This document shows, piece by piece, positions 24,798 to 34,309 of a DNA stretch of 40,784 nucleotides; position 1 is the stretch's first letter; the number at the start of each line of letters is the position of its first letter. Source of the stretch: an uncultured Lachnospiraceae bacterium. GTDB taxonomy: Bacteria; Bacillota; Clostridia; Lachnospirales; Lachnospiraceae. The notes under the pieces were generated by a model. The model did no database searches. It was not told where the DNA came from and saw only the letters and a list, made by a program, of their open reading frames with translations. Location: the NCBI GenBank assembly GCA_905209075.1, contig CAJLRL010000022.1, positions 1 through 40,784 of the forward strand, written 5' to 3'. A program made the translations under genes and the position numbers.

Positions 24798-26681
24798 TTA
24801 TTTAGATTTTTTGTTTTTGTCTTTATCTTTATCTTTATGATCTTTGTCTTTTTTCTTTGTAACATCCTTCTTAGTTTCATTTTTTCTGGATGTATCCTTT
24901 TTGGCTGATTTATCTGAATCATTATCAGAAAAATCATCTAATGTGTATTTGTCGTGGAACATTGTGAATTCGCCGACAAATGCTGGCTCATGGCCGGCCT
25001 TTAATTCATTGAGATAATCATGTGTCTCAAATGATGAATTCTTTGTCTGAATGAGGCAGACAGCTATATTTGAACAATGGTCTGATGCACGTTCACAATT
25101 AGTAACGTAATCAGTAAGGAATACGCCAAGCCGGCTGTCGCATTTGCCTTTCTGTAGCCGGGCAATGTGATGATTCCTGATTTCTTTTGTGAGATCATCA
25201 ATAACCTGCTCAAGAGGCTCAACCTTGAATGCTATGTTCTCGTCATTAGTATTAAATGCATTTACAGTAAGATCAAGGATCTCTTTTAAGGCATTATTTA
25301 ATACAGAAATTTCACTTTTTGCGGATTTTGAAATTTCATAATTATTTTCATCTGCCTGCTTTGCAAGCTTTGCAAGATTAATGGCATGGTCGCCTATTCG
25401 TTCAAAATCGTTAATAGCGTGAAGCATTTTTGAAATTTCATTGCTTCCTGTTTCTGATGTATCTTTGCCTGAAAGATGTATCAGGTAAGTGTCAAGCTGA
25501 TCCTCCATGAAATCGAGCCGTTCTTCCATAGCGGTAATCTCTTCAAACTGTGTATCAGAATACTTGTCAAAGAGATCAAGGGATGCTTTAAAGCTCTTTT
25601 TTGCAAGCTCAGCCATGTCAGAGGTTTTCTCCAGACATTCTTTGATCGCAAGTCCTGGTGAAAGAAGAAGCCTTTCATCGAGGAATGCTCCATTTGACTT
25701 TTCATCATGTATAGGTATAACGGTCTGTGCGATCTTTACGAGATACTTTCCAAATGGAAGTAATATAATAGTTGTTGCTACGTTAAAGACAGAGTGGAAA
25801 CCAGCGATCGCAAATGCTGATATACTTCCATCAAAAACGGATAAGCCTGCACCATACCTTAAGATATAGTAAATAATAAGCCCGATGATCGTACCAAATA
25901 CATTGAAACTTACATGGATAACGGAAACACGTTTGGCATTTTTACTTACACCGATCGATGATAAAAGAGCTGTCACACATGTACCGATATTCTGACCCAT
26001 GATAATAGGTATAGCCATTCCGTATGAAATAGCACCTGTCATTGCAAGTGCCTGAAGCACACCGACAGAAGCAGCGGATGACTGGATGACACCGGTAAAC
26101 ACAGCACCCGTAAGAACACCTATAAGAGGGTTATTAAATGTGGTAAGAATACTTGTAAACTCAGGCATATCAGCAAGTGGTGAAACAGCACCGCTCATAA
26201 GCTGCATACCATACATAAGCACTGCAAACCCTGCCATAATGACACCGGCATCTTTCTTTTTTTCACTTTTGGCACCCATTATCATGATCACACCGATAAG
26301 TGCAACGATAGGTGAAAAGTTTTCAGGCTTTAAAAGGGAAATAAATATGCTTTCGCTTTGGATACCTGAAAGACTTAAGATCCATGCAGTAAGGGTTGTA
26401 CCAATGTTTGAGCCCATGATAACACCGACAGTCTGTCCGAGTTCCATGATACCAGAGTTTACAAGACCTACAAGCATGACGGTAAGTGCTGATGAAGACT
26501 GGATAGCAATAGTGATCACCGCACCAAAAAAAAGACTCTTCGCCGGATTAGAGGTCAATCCCTTCAGGATTTTCTGGAGATTACCTCCCGCAAGTTTTTC
26601 GAGGCTGCCTGACATAACATGCATTCCAAACAGGAAAAAGGCGAGTCCGCCGCAGAGCTGCAATATTGAGTAGATATTCAT
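24798..26681 (-). CDS. Na/Pi-cotransporter II-related protein with C-terminal PhoU-like domain
   Basis: A 627-aa inner-membrane phosphate transporter of the NptA/PNaS type. Two inverted QSSSA-type repeats are present: ITIAIQSSSALTVMLVGLVN near residue 60 and FTGVIQSSAASVGVLQALAM near 200, with TM helices up to about residue 330. Residues about 355-560 form a PhoU-like helical domain that may sense phosphate. The last 50 residues are an unusual Lys/Asp-rich tail (KDVTKKKDKDHKDKDKDKNK). Start at 26681 chosen because GGAGG lies 7 nt upstream; the frame to 26699 overlaps this site. It is transcribed alone. Confidence 0.92.
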   Translation of the reverse strand: MNIYSILQLCGGLAFFLFGMHVMSGSLEKLAGGNLQKILKGLTSNPAKSLFFGAVITIAIQSSSALTVMLVGLVNSGIMELGQTVGVIMGSNIGTTLTAWILSLSGIQSESIFISLLKPENFSPIVALIGVIMIMGAKSEKKKDAGVIMAGFAVLMYGMQLMSGAVSPLADMPEFTSILTTFNNPLIGVLTGAVFTGVIQSSAASVGVLQALAMTGAISYGMAIPIIMGQNIGTCVTALLSSIGVSKNAKRVSVIHVSFNVFGTIIGLIIYYILRYGAGLSVFDGSISAFAIAGFHSVFNVATTIILLPFGKYLVKIAQTVIPIHDEKSNGAFLDERLLLSPGLAIKECLEKTSDMAELAKKSFKASLDLFDKYSDTQFEEITAMEERLDFMEDQLDTYLIHLSGKDTSETGSNEISKMLHAINDFERIGDHAINLAKLAKQADENNYEISKSAKSEISVLNNALKEILDLTVNAFNTNDENIAFKVEPLEQVIDDLTKEIRNHHIARLQKGKCDSRLGVFLTDYVTNCERASDHCSNIAVCLIQTKNSSFETHDYLNELKAGHEPAFVGEFTMFHDKYTLDDFSDNDSDKSAKKDTSRKNETKKDVTKKKDKDHKDKDKDKNKKSK

Positions 26682-26808
26682 AATTTCCTCCGTAGTCATA
26701 AATTGACAAAAACTTTACTCTCTATTTACTTTTTATACTTTTTAAACGTAGCACATAAAATGGATTATTGCAATTAAAATTTGAAGTGACTATATGGCAT
26801 AAGCATTG

Positions 26809-26823
26809 TATAATATGTACATA
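26809..26823 (+). promoter_or_regulatory. Candidate -10 box with overlapping palindrome in the leader of the pentose operon
   Basis: TATAAT (26809-26814) shares its last base with the perfect 10-bp palindrome TATGTACATA (26814-26823). A recognisable -35 is missing. AraR-type repressors of Bacillus bind palindromes with a GTAC core, so this could be an operator for the sugar-kinase operon 147 bp downstream, but the match is short. The rest of 26682-26969 is very AT-rich with T-runs and no gene. Confidence 0.3.
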
Positions 26824-26969
26824 AAAACATTTTTAAGCATAATAAAGTAATAATAAAGCAATTTCATACTTTTATTTATTTGCTTTTTATTTTTTTTGTT
26901 TTCTTTTATTTACTTTTTATGTAAAATAATGTAATATGTATATATAAAAGAAAAGCTGGAGGTTATACT

Positions 26970-28568
26970 ATGGCAGATGCAAAACAGACCATTGAAAATG
27001 GTAAAGCGGTATTGGGAATTGAGTTTGGTTCTACCAGAATAAAAGCGGTGCTTATCGATGAGGAGCATAATCCTATCGCAACAGGAGCACATGACTGGGA
27101 GAATCAGCTTGTTGATGGAATATGGACATATAGTCTTGATATGATCTGGAACGGAATTCAGGATTGTTATACAAAAATGGCAGATGATGCAAAGAAAAAA
27201 TATTCTGTTACAATAACAAAACTGGCTGCGATCGGAATATCAGGAATGATGCACGGATATTTGCCTTTTGATAAGGAAGGAAATCTTTTGGTGCCATTTA
27301 GGACATGGAGAAATACTATAACAGGTGAAGCAGCTGCGGAACTGACAAAAGTATTTGATTTCAATATCCCGCAGAGATGGAGTATTGCACATTTATATCA
27401 GGCGATACTTAATAAAGAAGAACATGTTAAAAAAATCGACTATTTTACTACACTTGCAGGTTACATCCACTGGCAGCTTACAGGACAAAAAGTTATGGGA
27501 GTCGGTGAGGCTTCAGGAATGTTCCCTATTGATTCAGCAACCAGAAATTATGATGCAAAAATGCTGGAAAAATTTGATGCACTGGATAATGTAAAAGCGT
27601 ATCCTTGGAAACTTGAAGAAATTCTCCCAAAAGTGCTTACTGCAGGAGAAAATGCAGGAACTCTTACAGCTGAGGGAGCAAAGAAGCTTGATGTCAGTGG
27701 AAATCTTGAAGGCGGCATACCGCTTGCACCACCTGAGGGAGATGCCGGTACAGGAATGACAGCGACAAATTCTGTTGCGGTAAGAACTGGTAATGTATCA
27801 GCCGGTACATCAGTATTTGCAATGGTTGTACTTGAAAAGGCATTAAGTGCTGTCCATGAAGAACTTGACCTTGTAACAACTCCGTCAGGAGATGCAGTTG
27901 CCATGGTTCACTGTAATAACTGTACATCTGATCTTAATGCATGGATTGGACTATTTAAAGAATTTTCAGAGATGTTTGGAATGGATATCGATATGAACGA
28001 CATATATGGTAAATTATACAATAATGCCATGACCGGAGATAAGGACTGCGGAGGACTTCTTGCGTTCAATCTGTTTTCAGGAGAGCCTGTCATAGGGCTT
28101 AACGAGGGAAGACCTATGTTTGCCAGAAAGCCGGATGCAAAGATGAATCTTGCAAACTTTATGCGTACACATCTATATGCCAGCCTTGCTACATTAAAGA
28201 TCGGCTGTGATATTCTTTTTAAAGAAGAAAAGGTAAAAGTAGATACACTTTATGGACACGGAGGACTTTTTAAGACAAAGGGTGTCGGACAGAGTATACT
28301 TGCAGCAGCAATGGATGCACCTGTTGCTGTCATGGAGACAGCAGGAGAAGGCGGACCATGGGGAATGGCAGTTCTTGCAGCATACATGGTAAATAGATCA
28401 GAAGGCGAAGCATTAGAAGATTACCTTTCAGGGAAAGTATTCCATGGAGAGAAGGGCACAGTAATGCAGCCTGACCCGGCAGATGTAAAAGGATTTGATG
28501 AATATATAGCATGCTATAAAGCAGCAATCAAAGCACAGAAAGACATGGTAGAGGCATTGCCATTATAA
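26970..28568 (+). CDS. FGGY-family carbohydrate kinase, probable L-ribulokinase
   Basis: A 532-aa sugar kinase of the FGGY fold. The phosphate-binding N-terminus is AVLGIEFGSTRIKAVLIDEE. AIGISGMMHGYLPFDKEG and PFRTWRNTITGEAA form the sugar site, and LYGHGGLFKTKGVGQSILAA the C-terminal ATP-binding half. FGGY enzymes phosphorylate ribulose, xylulose, glycerol and others. With araD 14 bp downstream, L-ribulose is the best guess, as for the 530-aa kinase type of clostridial arabinose operons; xylulokinase is the alternative. Arabinose isomerase is absent from the window. The start has GGAGG 7 nt upstream. Confidence 0.85.
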   Translation: MADAKQTIENGKAVLGIEFGSTRIKAVLIDEEHNPIATGAHDWENQLVDGIWTYSLDMIWNGIQDCYTKMADDAKKKYSVTITKLAAIGISGMMHGYLPFDKEGNLLVPFRTWRNTITGEAAAELTKVFDFNIPQRWSIAHLYQAILNKEEHVKKIDYFTTLAGYIHWQLTGQKVMGVGEASGMFPIDSATRNYDAKMLEKFDALDNVKAYPWKLEEILPKVLTAGENAGTLTAEGAKKLDVSGNLEGGIPLAPPEGDAGTGMTATNSVAVRTGNVSAGTSVFAMVVLEKALSAVHEELDLVTTPSGDAVAMVHCNNCTSDLNAWIGLFKEFSEMFGMDIDMNDIYGKLYNNAMTGDKDCGGLLAFNLFSGEPVIGLNEGRPMFARKPDAKMNLANFMRTHLYASLATLKIGCDILFKEEKVKVDTLYGHGGLFKTKGVGQSILAAAMDAPVAVMETAGEGGPWGMAVLAAYMVNRSEGEALEDYLSGKVFHGEKGTVMQPDPADVKGFDEYIACYKAAIKAQKDMVEALPL

Positions 28569-28582
28569 AAGGAGAGGTAAAA

Positions 28583-29275
28583 ATGCTTGAAGAATTAAAA
28601 AAACAGGTATATGAAGCAAATATGGAACTCCCAAGAAGAGGACTTATCACTTATACATGGGGAAATGTCAGTGGAATAGACAGGAAAACAGGGTATTTTG
28701 TGATAAAGCCAAGCGGAGTTGATTATGATGCATTATCACCGGATGATATGGTGGTTATGGATCTGGATGGAAACAAGATAGAAGGAAAATATAAGCCATC
28801 GTCGGATACAGCGACACATCTTGAATTATATAAGAAGTATCCGGACATCGGAGGTGTGGTGCATACACATTCACCGGAAGCTGTTGCATGGGCACAGGCC
28901 GGACGTGATATCACGCTTTATGGAACAACACATGCTGATTATTTCCTCGGACCTATCCCATGTGCGAGAAATCTCACAAAAGAGGAGATAGATGAGGCAT
29001 ATGAAAAGAATACTGGAAAAGTTATAATAGAGACATTTGAGACAAGAAATATAAATCCTGTTTACACACCGGCTGTGCTTTGCCAGAATCATGGACCTTT
29101 TGCATGGGGAAAAGATGCAGCAGAGGCTGTACACAATGCGGTTGTATTAGAGGAAGTGGCAAAGATGGCAAGATACACAGAGATGATCAATCCTGATGTA
29201 AAGCCAGCTCCGGATAGTATAAAGGAGAAGCATTTTTACCGTAAACATGGTGCAAACGCATATTACGGACAGTAA
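28583..29275 (+). CDS. araD: L-ribulose-5-phosphate 4-epimerase
   Basis: A 230-aa class II aldolase-fold zinc enzyme converting L-ribulose 5-phosphate to D-xylulose 5-phosphate, the entry of L-arabinose into the pentose phosphate pathway. MLEELKKQVYEANMELPRRG, LITYTWGNVSGIDR, VIKPSGVDYD, GVVHTHSPEAVAWAQAGRDI (zinc His pair in HTH), TTHADYF and LCQNHGPFAWGK (third His) are diagnostic for AraD/UlaF; the length is exact. It follows the kinase with GGAGAGG and a 14-bp gap, so both are in one operon. UlaF (ascorbate) paralogues look alike, but no ascorbate genes are present. Confidence 0.93.
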   Translation: MLEELKKQVYEANMELPRRGLITYTWGNVSGIDRKTGYFVIKPSGVDYDALSPDDMVVMDLDGNKIEGKYKPSSDTATHLELYKKYPDIGGVVHTHSPEAVAWAQAGRDITLYGTTHADYFLGPIPCARNLTKEEIDEAYEKNTGKVIIETFETRNINPVYTPAVLCQNHGPFAWGKDAAEAVHNAVVLEEVAKMARYTEMINPDVKPAPDSIKEKHFYRKHGANAYYGQ

Positions 29276-29315
29276 TTAATTTAGTTAAATAGGTTATTAG
29301 AGAGTGTGGTATATG

Positions 29316-29355
29316 ATCGGGTATTGTAAGTTTTATAGGACTTGCAATACCCGAT
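29316..29355 (+). terminator. Hairpin after araD, probable terminator
   Basis: ATCGGGTATTGTAAGT (29316-29331) pairs with ACTTGCAATACCCGAT (29340-29355), 15 of 16 positions, around an 8-nt loop. Only a short TTTACATT follows, so termination may be incomplete and readthrough into the next gene is possible. Confidence 0.6.
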
Positions 29356-29418
29356 TTACATTAATTGGATGATGTAGTATATTTGTAAATGTAAAAAATT
29401 TAAACAGGGTGATTAGAA

Positions 29419-31212
29419 ATGATTTTAGTTATTGAAATAGTATGCTGCAGTATTCTTTTTGCTATCCTTTTAATATGGAGAATAAAGACAAAACCAGAAT
29501 GGAAAATTCAGGATATGCCAAAAGTTCTGCAAAAAAAAGTGGTAAGAAAACGTGAATACCGCCGAAAGAATTTTAAGATATTTACAGAAAAGGAAAAGAC
29601 ACTGAAGAGGCTGCCATTTTATATTTTGTCGGTTGTACTTCTTACCGTTATGATGTGGTTTGCAGGAGCAAGAAGCTTTGCAAAAGGATTCATATATTCG
29701 TTTTTGTTATGTGTGATAGTAAAATTGGTATGTGTGCTTGTAATTGATTGCGGCTGGTATGCTCATAATAAAAAAGTGTGGATAGATGGAACCGAAGAGC
29801 TTGCGCCGAAATCATATCAGAATTACAGATATTATTTTGGAACGATCCCAAGGGCTATGCTTATTGCCGCTTTTATGGCGGTATTCACAGGATTTTTTGT
29901 GGATATTATGCCGAGAATGGAAAACGATAATTATGCGGATAAGTACACAGAGGTAAATGATATATTAAATGAAGCTGTGAAAAATTATAAGGTTCCCGGA
30001 ATTTCTGTTATGGTGGTCGATTCGGAAGGAATACTTTTTTCTGATAATTATGGAAAGTGTAAATCTTCACAGACTCCATTTGTTGTCGGAGCACTTGGCA
30101 AGTCTTTTACAGCATCATGCATCATGAAGCTTTCGAGAGAAGGAAGTTTAAGGCTTGAACATACTGTTGACAGGTATGTTGATGCAAAAAAATATTTCAA
30201 AGATCCGTCAGATGCAAAGAAAATAACGATACGCCAGCTGCTTAACAACACAAGCGGTCTTGGTGTATATCAGCATCTTGGAAATGCGAAGATCGTAAAC
30301 AAAAATGGACAGTATACATATGCAAACATCAATTATGATCTGCTTGGAAAAGTTATAGAGTCTGTTACAGGTGAGACGTATAATGAATATCTGACAAAAA
30401 ATATTTTAAAGCCGCTTGGTATGTACAATACTTCCGCAGATGAAAGAACAGCTAAGGAAAATGGACTTATACAGGGTTATAGAAATTACTTTGGAGTAAA
30501 TCTTCCATCAGCAGCTAAATTCCCGGATGAGGATTCATGGGCTACAGAGTCTGCCGGATATATCACATCAAGTGCAGCTGATATGGGTAAATATCTCCAG
30601 ATGTTTTTGCGCGGAGGCTATGGTGTTGTATCTGAAAAGGGAATAAGCACTATGTTATATAACAGGGTGCCGACTGAAAAGAGTGGAAAATATCAATATG
30701 GAATGGGATGGCTGTATACGGATGAGTATGTAGAGCCGGTATTTAACCATTCAGGACGTGCCCAGAATTATATGTCAAGCATGTATCTTCTGCCAGAAAG
30801 TGATATGGGGATCGTTATCCTTGCTGATACGAACGATTATCTGGTCACGAATGATCTGATGGATCAGATTTCAAACAAGGTTATGCTCACATTGCTCGGA
30901 CATGCAGCAAAAGAACTTGATCCATATGCATATGAAGACAGCCATATGATAATTAATCTTATATATATAGCACTTGTTCTTGTGGGGATAGTTGAGATAA
31001 TAAGAGCCAGAAAATGGAAGAGAAATACAGAAGGAAATATGATCATAAATATATTCCTTCATCTGTTATTACCGACAGCTATTCTGATTCTGCCGGTAAT
31101 AATAGGGGTTCCGTACTGGGTAATATGGGAATATGCACGGGATTCATTTATAGCGCTTACGCTGAGCGCATTCTTACTTTATATTGGTGGACTGATGAAA
31201 CTAAAGAAATAG
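29419..31212 (+). CDS. Membrane-bound serine-hydrolase (beta-lactamase/PBP fold) homologue lacking the catalytic serine
   Basis: A 597-aa membrane protein: TM helices near residues 2-20, 53-72, 80-100 and 152-170, an extracytoplasmic class C beta-lactamase-like domain (about 185-495), then three or four C-terminal TM helices. In place of the GSxxK nucleophile motif it has VVGALGKSFTAS: Ala225 (codon GCA, 30091-30093) stands where Ser is expected, while Lys228, the YAN motif (Tyr301-Asn303) and NHSG (His444-Gly446) remain. It would bind but probably not hydrolyse a peptidoglycan-like ligand, or another residue has taken over. Spacing to the neighbours gives no operon. Start GTGATTAGAAATG has AGGGTGA upstream. 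Confidence 0.88.
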   Translation: MILVIEIVCCSILFAILLIWRIKTKPEWKIQDMPKVLQKKVVRKREYRRKNFKIFTEKEKTLKRLPFYILSVVLLTVMMWFAGARSFAKGFIYSFLLCVIVKLVCVLVIDCGWYAHNKKVWIDGTEELAPKSYQNYRYYFGTIPRAMLIAAFMAVFTGFFVDIMPRMENDNYADKYTEVNDILNEAVKNYKVPGISVMVVDSEGILFSDNYGKCKSSQTPFVVGALGKSFTASCIMKLSREGSLRLEHTVDRYVDAKKYFKDPSDAKKITIRQLLNNTSGLGVYQHLGNAKIVNKNGQYTYANINYDLLGKVIESVTGETYNEYLTKNILKPLGMYNTSADERTAKENGLIQGYRNYFGVNLPSAAKFPDEDSWATESAGYITSSAADMGKYLQMFLRGGYGVVSEKGISTMLYNRVPTEKSGKYQYGMGWLYTDEYVEPVFNHSGRAQNYMSSMYLLPESDMGIVILADTNDYLVTNDLMDQISNKVMLTLLGHAAKELDPYAYEDSHMIINLIYIALVLVGIVEIIRARKWKRNTEGNMIINIFLHLLLPTAILILPVIIGVPYWVIWEYARDSFIALTLSAFLLYIGGLMKLKK

Positions 31213-31234
31213 CCAATAAAAATAGCTAATAAAT

Positions 31235-31873
31235 TTAAAGCAGGATATATTTGCAAAAAGACTTTACAAGTTTTTTGTCTGAATCTGTATGGCAGATGCT
31301 TAGTATGCAGCTGTCATACAGATTTGTTTTTTGCAGTAATGTGCAATTATCAGATGACAGACTTATGCCGCACGGATATTTTTCGCTGCTGTTTTCATCA
31401 GAGATATATAATATGCTGTCTTTGTATTTTTCAAGTATGTCATCGGATAAGTAATCTCTTAGATCTGCATAGACACCGCCAGGGGCAAAGTGGTCAAAAG
31501 TATCTTTGTCCTGAATGCTTATATCATATTCGCCTGCATTGTAGTATGCAGTAAGTGCGGCAATCTGTGAGTAATCGGTGCTGTTGTTTATATCAAGCAT
31601 AATATTCTGGTTTAATGTTATCTGTGATTTTGATGTGTCATATCCGTTATCTGACAGAAATTTGTTCATGATATCTGTTGTATCGGCATCGCTTTGTGAA
31701 TTGACACACAAAACATCAAGTACAGAGTCTTTCTGGGATTGTTTTTCGTGAATAAACGAAATAATAAAAATAAGTATAAAAATTACTGCGGCGATCGGGA
31801 TTTTATAGTAATCCCATATATAATCAATTTTTCCTTTAAATGATAAATCCTTAAATTTTGTTTTATGTTCCAT
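31235..31873 (-). CDS. Single-pass membrane protein, extracytoplasmic domain of unknown function
   Basis: A 212-aa protein with a cytoplasmic start (KFKDLSFKGKIDYIWDYYKI), one TM helix at about residues 25-43 (IPIAAVIFILIFIISFIHEK) and an extracytoplasmic mixed alpha/beta domain containing four cysteines (CVNSQ, PCGIS, DNCTL and others). A GGAGG site supports the start. The 'KIDYIWDYYK' start is shared by many small Lachnospiraceae membrane proteins whose outer part resembles a solute-binding fold, but this is from memory and no function is assigned. It is convergent with the serine-hydrolase gene (22-bp gap, no terminator seen). Confidence 0.72.
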   Translation of the reverse strand: MEHKTKFKDLSFKGKIDYIWDYYKIPIAAVIFILIFIISFIHEKQSQKDSVLDVLCVNSQSDADTTDIMNKFLSDNGYDTSKSQITLNQNIMLDINNSTDYSQIAALTAYYNAGEYDISIQDKDTFDHFAPGGVYADLRDYLSDDILEKYKDSILYISDENSSEKYPCGISLSSDNCTLLQKTNLYDSCILSICHTDSDKKLVKSFCKYILL

Positions 31874-32103
31874 TTTTACCTCCGGTCTGAATTATTGACT
31901 TCATATACTCTGTTATGGCAACGACTATACGCAGGCAGGCTGCGCAGCTGCCCCGGACGTTACCTTACCACAAGTATAAGACATGGTGTGTGGGAATGCT
32001 ATAAGTTTATAAAGTGTTTATAATTTGTATGGAAAAATATAATAAAATCTGTTAAAATACTTTTAGGCATTTTGCCTGATAAAGATTTTGGAAAGGAGCT
32101 ACT

Positions 32104-32658
32104 ATGAAAAAAAGCAATAGTAAAAGTAATAAGGTATTTGTACCTATTATTATAGTCCTTGCGATTCTTACAATTGCTGTTATAGCACTTACTGTTTTGG
32201 TCAGAATGAAGGGTGGTCATTCATCGAGTGCAAAAGAACAGAGCGATACATCAGTTGTGGAAGCTGTTGATAGTGGGACAGAGGTAGATTTTGTAGAAGA
32301 CTATAAGCTTGATGATTATGCTTCAAAGGCTGCAGACGGAACACAGACTACAACAGGATCAGCTAAAATGGATGATCCAAATGGTTATATACTTCCGACA
32401 AGCAATTCAGCAGAACTTACGGATGCAGATCTCTCTGGGCTTACAGCGCAGGAACTTACATATGCCCGTAATGAGATATACGCAAGATATGGGTATGTAT
32501 TTGATTCAAAAGAACTTAACGATTATTTTGCTACAAAGAGCTGGTATACTGTAAATTCAGCCGCAACGGATGATTCTTTGAGTGATCTCGAAAAGAAAAA
32601 CGCAGAGTTTATCAGAATCTATCAGGAAAATAATCAATTAAAATATGATGTAAAATAA
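32104..32658 (+). CDS. YARHG domain-containing membrane protein
   Basis: A 184-aa protein with a basic N-terminus, one TM helix (VFVPIIIVLAILTIAVIALT, residues about 11-32), an acidic Ser/Thr-rich linker and a C-terminal YARHG domain at about 117-180: LTAQELTYARNEIYARYGYV, then FDSKELNDYFATKSWY. YARHG is an extracellular domain found in clostridia, probably binding peptidoglycan or other envelope material. The start follows GAAAGGAG. It leads a co-directional set: the zinc-ribbon gene begins 12 bp after its stop. The 230-bp gap upstream holds a small GGCATTTTGCC hairpin and an AT-rich stretch with candidate -10 words (TATAAT at 32038-32043), but no clear -35. Confidence 0.88.
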   Translation: MKKSNSKSNKVFVPIIIVLAILTIAVIALTVLVRMKGGHSSSAKEQSDTSVVEAVDSGTEVDFVEDYKLDDYASKAADGTQTTTGSAKMDDPNGYILPTSNSAELTDADLSGLTAQELTYARNEIYARYGYVFDSKELNDYFATKSWYTVNSAATDDSLSDLEKKNAEFIRIYQENNQLKYDVK

Positions 32659-32670
32659 GGAGGTATAAAT

Positions 32671-34278
32671 ATGTTTTGTCCGAATTGCGGAACAAAGAAT
32701 GATGACGATGCACTGTTCTGTGGATCTTGCGGTACTAAATTACAAGACAAGGCAGTAGTACCACCAGTAGATAATGATTTTAAACCGGATATTGAACTTG
32801 TACAGGCAGAAGTTCAAAATGGGGCACAGGCATATGCACAGCCGGAAGAACAGACTCAGACATATGCGCAGCCAGAGGAACAGGCTCAGCCACAGGCATA
32901 CGCGCAGCCAGAGGAACAGGAGCAGGTTCAGCCACAGGCATACGCACAGCCGGAAGAGCAGGTTCAGCCACAGGCATATGTGCAGCCAGAGGAACAGGTT
33001 CAACCTCAGCAGTCGGTACAGGCAGGTGAACAGACTCAGTCACAGCCGTATACACAGCAAAATATATATGGACAGCCACAGATGCCAAATCAGCAGAATA
33101 TGCCGGAATATCAGGCGCCGGGGCAGCAGTATTATGCACCTGTGCAGAAGCAGAAACCGCCAAAGAAACCATTTAAGGTAAACAAACTGGCTGTTGTAAC
33201 TGGAATTTTAAGTGTCGCATTTATAGCTTCTATAGTTGTATTTTTTGTTGTTGGAAAAAATACATTCAGTGCACAGAATGTCGCAACAGATTACTTTAAG
33301 GCAATAATAAATGGAGACTGGGACGTTGCCTATGATATGATGGATATGGAGGAGTCTGACTTTATAAATAAAGATATGTTTGTAAAGGCGGTGAATGGTT
33401 CAGATACACTAAAAGTAAACAAATACACGGTAAAAGCCAGTGAAAGCAGTATCGCAGCGGATGCTGTGATAAAATACAGAAAACGTGGCGCATCATCGGA
33501 TGATGAATTGGAGCTTTCCATGAATAAAGAAGACAGCAAGCAGTTTTTATTATTTGATTCATGGAAAATAAGCTCTGATTCATATACTGTAAGTGATTTT
33601 ACTGTCCAGGTCCCAAGCGGAACAACTTTATATATCGATGATGTTGAGGTACCAGAGAAGTATATTGATGAAGATACAGATTCGTACACAACATATACAA
33701 TAGATAAGCTGTTTAAAGGAACACATACTTTCTATATAGAAACAGGAGATTTTGAGAGTTCAAAAGGAACATATGATGTAGAGTATGATGAAGACTACTA
33801 TACTGTGGATTCTATAAAAATAGATCAGGATTCCCAGAAAGAAATTGTTGATACAGCATATGGTTATATGAAACAGATTATTGATGCAGCATCAACAGGA
33901 CAGAAATTTAATTCCATAAAAGATATTTTTACTGATGATGCAGCAAAGGATGCTAAAGACGAATATGAAAATTATTTTGCCAGTGAATTTTATGCATATG
34001 CAAAAGATGATGGAATTACAGGAGTTGCGCTCTCAAATGTAGAGGCAGATGTAGAATCTGTATATATAGAAGAGGGGGAAGTATTTATTTCGATTTCTAT
34101 CAGATATGATGATGCAAATACAGGATTGACGACAGATTGGTGGACAGGAAGTCTTAAAAACGGATCTGCGTCCACATCAGGAAGCACAGATATGCTTCTT
34201 AAATATGTTGATGGAAAATGGATTATTGCCAATGGATACTCAATACCTACAACAATATCTTACAATAATTGGTTCTAA
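32671..34278 (+). CDS. Zinc-ribbon, TcaA-like membrane protein with Gln/Pro-rich repeats
   Basis: A 535-aa single-pass protein. A zinc ribbon (FCPNCGTKNDDDALFCGSCG, Cys3/6/17/20) is followed by a Gln/Pro/Glu-rich repeat (about residues 51-160), a TM helix (about 171-195: LAVVTGILSVAFIASIVVFF) and an extracytoplasmic part with NTF2-like units (TDYFKAIINGDWDVAYDMM; DTAYGYMKQIIDAASTGQK) flanking a PEGA-like beta segment (FTVQVPSGTTLYIDDVEVPE). This layout matches TcaA/YvbJ-type proteins linked to glycopeptide response in Firmicutes. The link to antibiotic response is inference. GGAGG precedes the start. Confidence 0.87.
   Translation: MFCPNCGTKNDDDALFCGSCGTKLQDKAVVPPVDNDFKPDIELVQAEVQNGAQAYAQPEEQTQTYAQPEEQAQPQAYAQPEEQEQVQPQAYAQPEEQVQPQAYVQPEEQVQPQQSVQAGEQTQSQPYTQQNIYGQPQMPNQQNMPEYQAPGQQYYAPVQKQKPPKKPFKVNKLAVVTGILSVAFIASIVVFFVVGKNTFSAQNVATDYFKAIINGDWDVAYDMMDMEESDFINKDMFVKAVNGSDTLKVNKYTVKASESSIAADAVIKYRKRGASSDDELELSMNKEDSKQFLLFDSWKISSDSYTVSDFTVQVPSGTTLYIDDVEVPEKYIDEDTDSYTTYTIDKLFKGTHTFYIETGDFESSKGTYDVEYDEDYYTVDSIKIDQDSQKEIVDTAYGYMKQIIDAASTGQKFNSIKDIFTDDAAKDAKDEYENYFASEFYAYAKDDGITGVALSNVEADVESVYIEEGEVFISISIRYDDANTGLTTDWWTGSLKNGSASTSGSTDMLLKYVDGKWIIANGYSIPTTISYNNWF
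32821..33030 (+). repeat. Degenerate tandem repeat encoding QAYAQPEEQ units
   Basis: About five units of Q-A-Y-(A/V)-Q-P-E-E-Q, spaced by variable TQ/VQPQ stretches, are encoded by near-identical 27-39-bp DNA segments (for example CAGGCATACGCGCAGCCAGA). Such repeats can expand or contract by slippage or recombination. Confidence 0.8.
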
Positions 34279-34309
34279 TTATATTTTTTAATATCAGGAG
34301 GAAAGAAAA

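Noticed and set aside
24798..24950. Lys/Asp-rich tail of the Na/Pi symporter as a separate gene or frameshift artefact
   Set aside because: The frame is continuous with the PhoU-like domain and ends at a strong terminator, so it is a genuine low-complexity tail.
32740..33181. Several long frames on both strands opposite the QAYAQPEEQ repeat
   Set aside because: They are shadows of the repetitive DNA, with monotonous Leu/Cys/Trp or Arg/His translations.
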